From Dipetalonema caudispina (lineage: Eukaryota; Nematoda; Chromadorea; Rhabditida; Onchocercidae): 64,000 nucleotides of DNA. Position numbers and translations under genes: made by a program. The DNA lies in assembly GCA_013365325.1 (NCBI GenBank), contig JABVXV010000087.1, forward strand, positions 86,653 through 150,652. The letters are read 5' to 3'. Of this stretch, positions 37,524 to 49,400 are shown piece after piece (position 1 is the first letter of the stretch; each line of letters begins with the position of its first letter). The notes beneath the pieces are model-generated. The model searched no databases. It worked only from the letters and a program-made list of their open reading frames with translations, and was not told the DNA's origin.

Positions 37524-40500
37524 TGGTAATTATAGGAGTGATATGCATGTCATAAATTATTTATTAACCCCATGAATTTTTGGTATTCCTTGTAATAACT
37601 TTATCTGTGAATAATTTAGTCATCTGGAAGTTTATAGTTGAGCACCAAACTACCAGACTTTCCGTAAGATATCATTATCTTAACGGTGTTAATTACCAGA
37701 CTAGCATATCGAAAAATGTGGTGTGATATATCCGCTTTTCTCTAGAAGCTAACCACTTGAATCTTGCTCAACTTTAAGTTGTGTTATCGTGAACATCAAT
37801 AGTTGTTCAAGTAATCTTCAATTATGAAACAAAATTATGCAAGTAATGCAAGCTGATAGTAACAAATAACTGGTATAGGTGGACTCAAATTACCTATACC
37901 CTATATGCAAAGAGCAGATACATATTTGGAAATAACAAAAACGTTTATTAGCAGAAAAAGTGATTCGAGAAGCAAATACTACCGTAATGTATGGATATCA
38001 TTATTTGAAGACAGTAATGGAAAGATTTCAGATGGAAAAGGGGAAAGAACAAACATAAGAAATCAAAAGCAAAAACAATAGCTTCAAGCTCGACTATAAA
38101 TTGAACAAATATAAAATCTAAAAAAAAAAAAATTTAGACTTGAGGAAAGAAAAATCACTTTATCAATGGTACTATTTATTAAACCACTTATAAATAATTG
38201 TACTGAATTTCGGTGCTTGAGAATTAAAAACAAAGAGAAAAGAGAGACGAGGAAAGAGAAAGAGAAACAAGAAACTAGTCGGAATAACAGCATTAAGAAG
38301 ATATTTGGATACGCTAATAGCATTTTCAGAAAACATGAATGTTGTCGTTCTTTTAGATAGCTAATGAAATATTGAGAAAATATGAAAAATCGTATCCGAA
38401 TCAGCTTTTTCCCTTCTTCCAGATGGCTTCTCTGAACTACTTTCATAAATGGTAACTTTGTGCAGATATAAGCGAAAACAGCAGTTAATAAGTCATCAGT
38501 TATTGCGGAACAAAAAAATTTTTACGTTAAATTAAAAATTAAAATAAATTTACGAATGAAAAAGAGTAAGAATAATCGATTAAGGATTCGTTTCATTTCT
38601 TCGCGTAAATAAAGAAATTTGTTGTAAAAAGATGTATCGATAAAAATACTACATTCCTCTACGAATCTATCGCCATTATAAAGGAATGATAAAAAATGAT
38701 GAGTAATGACTGATAATGATGTTGACAACGATAACTGCAACAGAGAAAAGAAAACCACAATTATAATGGGAAAAAATTATGAAAACAAAAGGTTAAATTG
38801 ATCGTACAGAAGTCATACAAACCGATAACTGATAACCGAGCTGGAAAGTGTAGCTATACATATAGCACAACAAACAAATAACATATATAACAAAAATCAA
38901 AAATTATCAAATCAAAAAAGTAAGATAGCAAAAAAGCAATGATAACAGTAATAAATGGTAAGGTAAATGATGATGATAAGCTACGAGTATGCAAGCAAAA
39001 GAAACAGGAAAAAAAAAAAACAACATGGCAAGAGAACTATCGAATGAACAAATATGCGAAGAAACTCCAAAATAAATGGAAGAAAATAATCACCGTCCTT
39101 TTTTTTAATTTTATAAATTATAATTATTTTCCCAAGAAACAAAAAATAAGATAAAATAAAATTGAAGAAAACCAAGGAAACAATCGGTAAGACAATCAAC
39201 CGAGTTGAAGGAATAAAGAAAATAAATCTTATAGAAATCTTTTCAAGATCAAAACCGGATAGGAAAATATTACACGCGGAAAAAAAGGGAAAAAAAGAAT
39301 AAAAATACCAACAATACATACAACAAGGAGAAAAAATTTGCAGGAAAGTTTCATGTAAAGCAATATAAAATTATTTTCATGAATACGATGAATTGCTTTT
39401 AGCTTATAACTGGAAAGGTTTATATAGTCTATCGATTGAGAAGACTTTTCAACAGTATCGATTCGACTAAGCGAAATGCCTAATGACCGACAATACAAGC
39501 TTCATCTTCCAGGAAACGTAAACCAAGTATGACGGCACAAGTGATTCCGGATAGCGATTGCCAGGCATACAAGAATCTGTTCCAAAAAATGTACATTAGA
39601 CACATCGACGTCCCGAAGGACGGTAAACAGTGTAAGCGGTTTTTTTTCTTGCTAAAGACACGAGGAAATATTGACAGGGTTGCATGACCTGGGTATTCAT
39701 TACTGGTTTATAAAATATTTGAAAAAGTACTTTGTGCTTTACGTTGCAAACGAAAAGAAGAACTGGAGGCATATATGCAAATTCCCAATAAAAAAGAAAG
39801 GAAAACGTAATAGAACCAAGTAATGCAAAAAAGAAAGATACTGAAGAATAAATGAACCACCAAGAAATATTAAAAAGATATAATTTTTTGGTCTTGGAAG
39901 AATTTTTGAGAGAAAAAATAAATAAATTGAAAATAAGAGAAATTTAAGACAATCTAGTTAGCCATGGCCATTACAAAGCAGTAAAAATACCATGATAATA
40001 TGTTCATAATCCACAGTCTAATGTTTTAACATGAAATTTAAAAAATTTGAAACCAAAAATAAGAAACGAAATTCGAAAATGAACCAAAAAATGTATAAAA
40101 ATTAAAGTAGAACGAAAATTTTCAGGAAATAAAAGTGAACAAATGTGCTAACAATGAGGATAGACAATACGGTAAGTGCATTCAAGTTCAAAATCAAATT
40201 CCAATTCAAATTCTTACACCAGACAATATCAATTTTACTCATACAAATAAAAGCATGCATTACTTTTCTAGGGAAACAACAAGAATAACCAATACTATTT
40301 GTTAAACGGCGAAGAGGATTCAATCTTTGAATTTAAAATACCAGATGCGAAAATCGTCATTATGAATTTTTCAGATGAGGATGCACTTCCCGTCAACACA
40401 TGTTCGCCATACCACTACTCAGACCAGATGTCGTCAAATCTTGTGACAAATCTTATCTACTTCGTTATTGCAATGAATATGCTAGTATTAGATAGCGTAC

Positions 40501-43459
40501 TACATCAATAACAATTTCTTTACTTAAAAAACTATCACGAAAATAGTTAGGTCGCGTGTGAGTTAATATTAAAAGTGCAACGACTAGAAATGCATCCTAA
40601 TCAAATGATGATAATCAGTAAAAGCGAAGGGGAACATCGTTTATAAATGGGTGTGTATAAATTAAGTATAAGATAATAATAAACATGAAAACCGGACGAT
40701 GAGCAAGCTAGGAAAAAAAACAAGGGCCACAACTACTACTGATAAGAACTGCTACATTCAACGAATGATGGAATATACTGGGGTATTTGGCTCGGTAAAG
40801 CTGACAAAATTGACAAACATAATCAAGAGAATATACAAAGAGAGAAGGATGATATATCGTAACGTAAATAAAATGGGAAAACTTCTCGGCTGCAGAATAT
40901 TGAAGGGTTTCCCTGCGATAACATTAATCAAAACTAGACATTACAAACCAAAGGTCATAATCTTGGCGTATCCCTCAAACAGTTCATTAAAAAAAAAGTT
41001 TTATCAAAATAATGTGAAACGCAGCCATTTGTTGATCTTGCAGGAACTTAGAGATCCTATTAACTCCAATGAAAAACTATGGTCTTACTAAGCCTAATTA
41101 TTACTACACAAAATGAAAACAGTATCACTGTATTTCAGGTTAACGATACTGTCCCCCAAATTAAGAAGCACATTAAAGGAACAAGATAGTCCTGAAGTTA
41201 AACATTGTACATGCAAGGAAAAGCACAGGGAGGCTTCCAGGAAGCTTAAAACCAAACAAAAAATTGAGTAGCAATGGACATATGGCAGTGTGTAATGAAA
41301 GTTGCAGTAGTTCTTGCTCAAATACAAAAGAAATTTCGCTACTGTATCAAGATTCCGATTCGAGCTTTCTTAACATACTAACATTTCATAATTTAATTTT
41401 AAGAATTATAATTTAACAACGAAAACCCGAACGTTACCAAATTAATCGACATTTGTTATCAGACATTCTACGCTCCTGCTTCCTATCCTTATTGTAATAA
41501 ATTAAACCCAAATATTCCTCATATCACGCTGGTCCAGATAAATCTGCATAAAGTTTTCCTCTAATGTGTTAGCAATAAAAGAAAAACAAAACAACTGGTG
41601 ACGCAAAGATCGCATGAATGACATGGGATGACAACAAAACAATCAATTAAGGAAGGAAGAGGATGGAAGGAAAAAGAAATCTACACTGCGAAAAAATGAC
41701 GAAGTATTATTCATATCATATGCCAGCTTTTAGGTGTTTATGATATGCGCAACAAGTTACGCACCAATACGAAAAACATGAACACCCGAACGAGTTTCAC
41801 AGAAAAATGAGAGAGGATAAATATACAATAAAAAAAAAAAGATATAAATGGACAAGTAAACAAAATTTGAAGACAACACGCTGAAATATGAGATCAATAC
41901 AGTCTGAAACAAGTTTTCAAAAACAAATGGTTCCAAAACATCCCTATTTTTTTTAATTTTTTTGTTTTTTTTTTTTTAATCTAAACAATTAAAAGACAGA
42001 AAAAGTAAAAAGAAAACAAATGAAAGAAATGTATATGAATTGATTTCTCTTCCTGTATAGATGTACAAGCAGAATGTAAAAAACTTAGACAGAATAAAAA
42101 CAACTGATTAGTTTTAAATTAATAGAAAATTCTCGTCTTTGCTTAAAAATTTCCACTGGGATAGTTCTACTCACTTCACCTATAAAAATCACATCACATG
42201 CAGCTCGTCACTCGCAGTTTTTCAATTTTCGCCTAAACTGGACGAAGAAAAAAACGAATAACTCCAAAAATGTTTTTCTGCAAACTACGATTGATGAATT
42301 CTTGCTCTCAAGAAAAGGCCATCTCTAGTACACATGTTAATTGTGTTAATTATTAGATGAACTATAAAAGCTCCCAAATTAGTAGTTGTTAAACTCATTT
42401 TAAAACTAGGAGAAACAATGGAACTATTTTCAAGAAAAGACAAACAAACAAACGGGTCTGGATACAATAACGATAAAATAGTGGTTATAATAATATGCAA
42501 AACAAAATGAGCACTCAATAAGGCAAAATGACAATAATGATTTCAAAACTGAAGAAAATTTCTTTCTTGAAAAAAGAATTTGGAAAAAGAAACTAAATAA
42601 AAGGCAAGAAAGAAGAAATTCAAAAGATTAAAAAATATTTCTCTAAAAACACTTCATGAAGGAACGAAGGAAAGTAAAAAAAGCGCAAAGTTTCGCCGAG
42701 AAATTCAAAGAAAGCGTAATATCAAATAAACTTGCTCCCAACCCACAAAAAATTAGAGCAATTACCTGATCCGTTAACTAATTAATAGGAAAAAATCGAA
42801 AAATAATAACAGTGCGGAAGATAGCAGAAAGACGAAAGGATTTCAAAAATAGCAATCAACAGAAAAAAATGAATAAATTGAAATTTGATATACAGTGGTT
42901 TCATGCACCATACCGTACATTTCTGACGTATATCACAACAGAGAATCGTTTCAGAAAAAAGCTAGAAAAGCAAACATAACGTACGTATATGTACGCTTAC
43001 CAAATTTATCATTTGGAGCAAGTAGCGAAAACCTTAAACCACTGTGTATAAAGTGAATCATTTTAAATAGTTTGACTTTAATAACCTGAGCACTTTCGTA
43101 GGTTTTTTGGAATCAGCGAAAGTATCACAATTTCAAAAAAACCAGAAACCATAATTTCGTCCCTGATTATCCTGACATATGCAAATTACCTATTTCCTGA
43201 GTTAAGATCACATGGAACAAAATTTTCGCTAGTTCCGCAGTATAAATACAGTGTTCAATTATAAGCATTAAGAATAAAAAGAACAAGTGAGTAATAAGGC
43301 AAACTTTGAACGAGCACCGTTATATATACCACAGGTTTAAATTGATGATCGATATCCAGAAGCCAATACAATTGGCATAGCTTTCCATCCGAAAAAGAAA
43401 AAAGTGTTTGAGAGAGTTATTGCTGCTATTGTTGCCAGAAAAACATTAGAGACAATTTT
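37524..43459. other. 6-kb stretch without a recognised gene, A-rich on the plus strand
   Basis: Lies between the stop of the NHL-2-like gene and the start of ORC4, both minus-strand genes. From about 38 to 43 kb the plus strand is strongly biased to A over T, so a minus-strand transcript would be U-rich, as long 3' UTRs often are. Open frames at 38084-38446 (minus), 38981-39319 (minus) and 40699-41091 (plus, 130 codons) look like chance openings in low-complexity DNA. A GC-richer pocket at about 39484-39640 stands out. A long 3' UTR of the NHL-2-like gene is my best guess for part of it. Confidence 0.4.
39484..39640. other. GC-richer pocket, possible exon or conserved element
   Basis: This roughly 150-bp segment is near 47% GC inside very AT-rich DNA. 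On the plus strand it stays open from 39487 through about 39680 with a basic start (SSRKRKPSMTAQ) and a possible donor after GGTAAACA. On the minus strand a second frame is open from about 39630 to 39500. Neither translation is one I recognise. It may be an exon of an unidentified gene, a conserved UTR element or chance. Confidence 0.3.
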
Positions 43460-46400
43460 TTAAAGAGGAGCTGGGGGATTCACGAAGACTGTACTGAAGA
43501 TAAGTAGTGTATGGTTGTGCTTCGATACTGAGATCAGAAAACCTTCTGATGTTAAACGAAGTCCCACACAACGCGAAACCTGAAAAACAAAAGCATAAAA
43601 AAGTCACCTAAAATTAATCATGTGATAATTACAGAGAATTATTTGATGGTTGATTCGTAAATAGATGATGATGGAATTCACAATAAAGTTTAAAGTTGAG
43701 TACAGAGGCTGTCCAAATAAAACCACTTAGCAGCCTGTTTATGATTCAACTCGTGGAATCCTTATAAGATTAGAGATAGCACGAATCTCACTGTCTCAGA
43801 AAGTTGTGTTCTAGTGAATAGAATGAAAGAGCAATGGCAATGTCATGTTTTTCAATCAGCATATAAATAACTGAGTAGCACATTGTTCACCTACATTAGG
43901 ACGAAACGAGATAAATTTTGAAGACAATCCTACATTATGAATTTTTGAAGTTAATTTAAGCCGTATTCTGCTTATTATATAACCGTATCCAGCAAACTAA
44001 TGCCGCAAAATGCAATTAAGGTTGAACATAGATCAGAGGAAAGAAAGAAATGCATAGCAAGTTACTTCATCCAAATTATCCCAATTAAAAAAAAAAAAAT
44101 CAGCACTGATTTAATAAAGCACTATTACAACAAAACTGAAATAACTTGCCTTCAGCTGTGAACATTCGAATTCTTGTAACCGTTGCCCATCAGTTGCGCA
44201 ACAATAAATATGAAAATGATTGCCATGGGAATCAGCCACCAATACATCACCATTTGTTGATACATCAACACCGATCGGATATGGAGTACTCTCAAAGGAT
44301 CCAAAACGACAGAGGACCTCACCTAAAATACACCAAATTTTAATCGCTAATTTGTACCAATGCTTTCAACGGTACTTAGTCTTCCGTCGCTTGCCCTACA
44401 CATTATTTTATGAATGATATGTACAGGGGCCTAGTGCCCGGAAAATATATCGCAAACATAGGAATGTGAAATAAAATTCTGCAATTTAAATCTCATTCTA
44501 TATCAACGACAGACGGAAATCAAGGTCGTCACGAACATTTCCACTGACTTGGTTGTTTTAAACACCTCCACCGAACGGGCCATTATAAAAATTTCAAAAA
44601 ACTTACCATCACTATTGAGTGCAACTACGCAATGATTTTTGTAATCGGTAACATAGTATCTATCTCGAAAAACAGCTACATCGGATGGTTCGCCAATTGC
44701 TTTAGTACAGTCATTCCATTTAAGTACTAAAGGTTCCAAAAGATCAATATCCAAGATGAACATCATTACCGAGCTGCTGAATACTACTAGATGTGATGCT
44801 TCGTTTACCGTTAATGCCGAAACGTACTCGAGATAAGGAGTTTCTATAACAGATTAAATTTTGATTGGCTTTTATCCAGCTAAATTACTTCTTAACGAAT
44901 CAATATGAAAAAAAGCAAACCGTATACAACTTACAACTTTTATAATCTAGTTTCCTAACCAAAGATTACTATATTTTTGCGTAAGAAAGAAATCACGGTT
45001 CAATCTCGAAACGAATATAAAAACCAGGTGTTTTATCAGAAATTCCATAAAAGGTCAAATATGTCAAGGACTTTAGCTTTGTTTATATCCAGTTCAAATT
45101 TCCTTCCACGCACTTAGTTAGCTACAGCTTGACCTGTATATAAACATCAATATTAAACCATAAAAAGCATATTTGGATTAAAAGAAAAGAATATTGATGA
45201 ACGTACGAAGACGTCGAATAAAGTCGCCTCGCTTCGAGAATAGTTGTAGTCGGGCCTTATTTTCACCTTTGTCAACAATAATGTAGCCTCCTTCACCTAT
45301 TCGAGATCTGAATGCTACCACCTTCTTCGGATAAAATAAATGACCATCTTCTGAACCACCGATTCCAAAATGCATGATGAATTCACCTTTCTTCGTAAAG
45401 ATCTATAGAGAAAACAGTTGTGTGTAGTACATGCCCAGTGTAGACAATAAAATTCTTTCGAAATACTAAAATCTATTATTGTCTTTTAAGCTGCTATTCC
45501 TATAGATTATCATTTATTAACCGGTATATTATATTACCTAAATCAAAGCAAAGTATTACTACACTTATTTCATCTCACTGGAAAACCAAATGTTACAAAA
45601 CATACCTGTATACGATGATTATTTGTATCCGTAACAAGAATTTCTTCATTATGACCAAGACAGAAACCATGTGGTGAGCCAAATTGTCCAGGATTCGATC
45701 CCACTCCTCCAACTGAGCATCGAAGTGACAAATCCGATGCGTTAGCGTTATTCTTTGCAGATGATCGTATTGTTGGCGGTATTCCCTAAGAGGTTAAATA
45801 TTATTTGAAATTTCCGAAAAAAAAAAAGGAAACGAACAGAAATTCAAGGCACCAACGATACTAATGTACACAATTCATCTAGTAAATTTTGAGAAGTACC
45901 ATAATAAAACTAATGTGTGGAGGGAATCTGTCTTTTGATTACACTATCAAGAGAAATTCAATTTGTGACTGTGAGCTGTTATACGATTTATCGAAAAGTG
46001 TAGAGGTGAAAACCTCACTATCGGCACATAATGATGTTCACCCAAAATGCCAGCCACACCAACGGGACGAATTGCTTCCAATGGTGATGCAAGTTGTGAT
46101 TGACGACCAAGTGCTGGAATAGTTTGACCAAATGCAGATTGCAACGACGCAAGGGAGGCGGTATCCAACTGAGAAATTAAACGAATAGTGGCAGGATCAA
46201 GCAGTGGTTCCAAACGTTGTCGTGCTGCAGCTGCTGCTGCTGCTGTTATTGGAAATGCGGTATTTGCCAGTTGTGTTGCTGCACCAGTTAAAGCAGTTGT
46301 TTGTGCCTATAAATTGGTTTTACTGAGGCATAATCAAACAAGCTATCCTAATAAAGTAGATTATAGCATCCCAAGCTACCAAAAGAATCTATCATATCAA

Positions 46401-49400
46401 TATCACTCAACCACGTACAATGAACGTCGATAAGTCATAGAAACGAAATGGTTTATAACTGGACATGTCTAGCACGTCTTAATTGACAACATTTCTATTT
46501 TTAACACCACAGTAATTTATTTATTCCAGAAATTTCTACGCCTCTCTGTCAGTTACATTTATCCTTTCTCCATGGTAATTGTTTATTTGAGGATGATTTA
46601 AAGCATGTAAATTATGCATCGTTTAAAGAATACTTGTTTTAACTCATAATTAAATAATCTGGTCCTCGTTAAATTCGTAATTGAAATTCCAGTTTCGGTA
46701 GTTTCATTCTTTTTAAATCTCGCAGGCATAGTTAACTGAGTATTACACAATGTTAGAGTGATACCGTTGCCAATTCATTTTAATATACCAGGGTGAAGAC
46801 AGCCACAACAAACAGAATCTCATTCAGAAACGAAAAAGGAAATGTATAGAAGTCAAGCTGAACAATGTAAGATTTAACAAATTACCACCCAAGAGTTCAT
46901 TCCTCGTGGCATCAGAAAATTATTTGTTGTTATGGGTAGTTGTTTCCCAGCAGCCAGACCGGCAACTGGAGCATGTGGCAGCGGTAGTGCGGAAGGGCCA
47001 GTGACACGTGCTTCTGACTGTGGATTCGAACTTGGTGGCCAACTATAAAAGGACGAGCTGCTACTATTCTCTAATGAACTTTTCTTGCCCTGAAACACTA
47101 TTTATAACGTAACGGAAAAAAAAAGAAAAAAATTTTCTTTGTTTTCCCAAGAGTCATTACAATTAGCAGTCATTCAGTATCGAAAAGGTTGCTAACTTAA
47201 CCCGCCTTCATTAATTTGATCTGCATTTTTCACAGCTATAATATTTCTTCGGAAGTTTCAAAATTTGAGAGACACCGGTCCGACTCCAACTGTTTCGCCT
47301 GAGCCGTTTTCCAGTAATGATCATAGCGAACCTCACATACTCAGCAACTAAGGAAAAGCGATCTATTAATCCAACATCTCCAAATTTCTGTTCACTAATC
47401 CCCGCCCAACAAATCATTTATTTAATATAACCTGAAAATCAACAGTCGGAGAAGGACTGCTTGGCTCCGGTGGTATACTAGATGGTGGCCAACCATCAGT
47501 AAAATCTACAACTGAGCTGCTTGTTGAAGTGGTAGTCGGCTTATTACGACGCTCCATACCAATTGCACCTGGGGCACGAGCTAAAATAACATTAAACTAT
47601 TAACCCATAAATTGAATCAACCGATACTGGCGTTTGCATCGGTCAATCATTTAATTTTAAAACCAAATTTAACACTCGAAGAACGAACAATTAGGCATGA
47701 AAGACTCACTCAACAGTTCGCATCAATTACTATTAACAAGATATATAAATATACACTCTCTCCATTTCCTTATTTCCGTTTACTCATTCCTTTTCGCTTC
47801 TACATCTTTACACTACGCAATAATATTTAAGACGTAAGTAAAAAGACCTACAAAAAATAGTTCCACTCGTTGCATTTACGATAAAAATCAAAAAAAAAAA
47901 AAATAAAAAATACGCCAGGAATGCTAAATGAATGACGAACACTGTCCAACAGGCGCAGGTGTTGTACACAGACTTCCAGATGCTGATGTTTGTGTTGGTG
48001 AGTTATCCGATGGATAAGCGCGTATTGCATTAAGTTGTTTCACGGAATTAGAGTCTGAGAGCAGTGAAGATATCATCACATCTGCCTTCCCGACATCCGA
48101 CACTAATCGTGCTGAAATTTAACATTGTAACTCTGCCAAGCACTTTTTGCGTAATCCCCAATCATTACTGCAACGATACCTCTCCTTGTTTTCACAATAC
48201 ATCTAGATATTTCGACATAGCTTACAATCCACTGTAGAACTTCCTTCCGCACTGTAGCGAAGTAAAACCGCTAGAATAGATTGAAAAAGAAGCCGAACTA
48301 TAATGTACATACTATTCAGTTTTTCAGAATTACCAACAAATAGAAAATAACAATTTAGCACCTTATAAAAGTATATCTCTTGATAAAAATGAAATATAAA
48401 GCAGAGATTCGGATCAAGTAAAAATATCACGATTTTTTGTTTTCCAGAAAAACAACACAAAGGCTCGCTTTTTGCTCATTATTCTACACTTACAGTTTTT
48501 ATAACTAAAAACTAGTGCTTTAAATTACAGGAAGCTTAACCAGTTGATGAAGAGGAGTAATTCAGCTAGTGATATTTACATTTCTTTCAAAAAATCCAGT
48601 ATGATCAGCACTTGCATCAGCATGAAATAATGAGGTAGTTCTTTTTTTCTAATAAAATTATTCAGCAGTTTTAGTGATCCTCTAAATCTCAATTTTTTAA
48701 TGCACAAGACTTACTGTTGATATCACCAACAATACTGCTCAATTTGTTGTAAAACTGGACATATGGAGTCTTGTTGAATGTAAGTTCCGTAGTACTACTC
48801 ATATCAGGCATACTACGTGTAAGAGCTGTTAGCTGTTGACGGATTTTCTTTCGACTCACCAAAACTTCTACCGCAGAGCCCTTTTCCACAATTCGATGTG
48901 TAAAACTGTAACATTACAAATTATTATTGAAGTAATCCTTTAATCTTATTGCTACAGATGTACAAAAATTATGGAGGTCTTGATGATAAAAACTGAATAC
49001 ATCCTAAGTGGTCAACTGAAAACAGCTGAGTAAAGATGGAATATAATACAAAGAAGTGCTTCATTTTCAAGCAGGACATATTATCACTGGCTATAAATCT
49101 GAATAAGAGGTTGGTTAAGTAGAATTTTCTAGCAACCAGTATTGCAAACCGTTTTTGATAATGAACTGTGTTCTCGATGATGTAACCCATACTATGCTTT
49201 AAGCATATGGACATTTCTGACATTCCCTCAATATAAGCTTAATAATTTGACTTTAAGATGTAATCATTTCTACGTTGCACTATTAGATGTACTTACGCGA
49301 CAGCATCTGCAATTTTCACGGTGGTGACATTAACTCGTCGATTTAGATTATTCAAATCGGTTTCCTGGTCATCGCGTGATTTATCCAGTTTACGTAACAA

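Noticed and set aside
38084..38446. 120-codon minus-strand frame rich in Phe/Leu/Ser resembling membrane segments
   Set aside because: The hydrophobic look comes from T-rich low-complexity DNA; no consistent membrane topology or splice signals.
40699..41091. 130-codon plus-strand open frame
   Set aside because: Lys/Asn-rich composition in an A-rich tract, no family resemblance and no splice context; likely chance.
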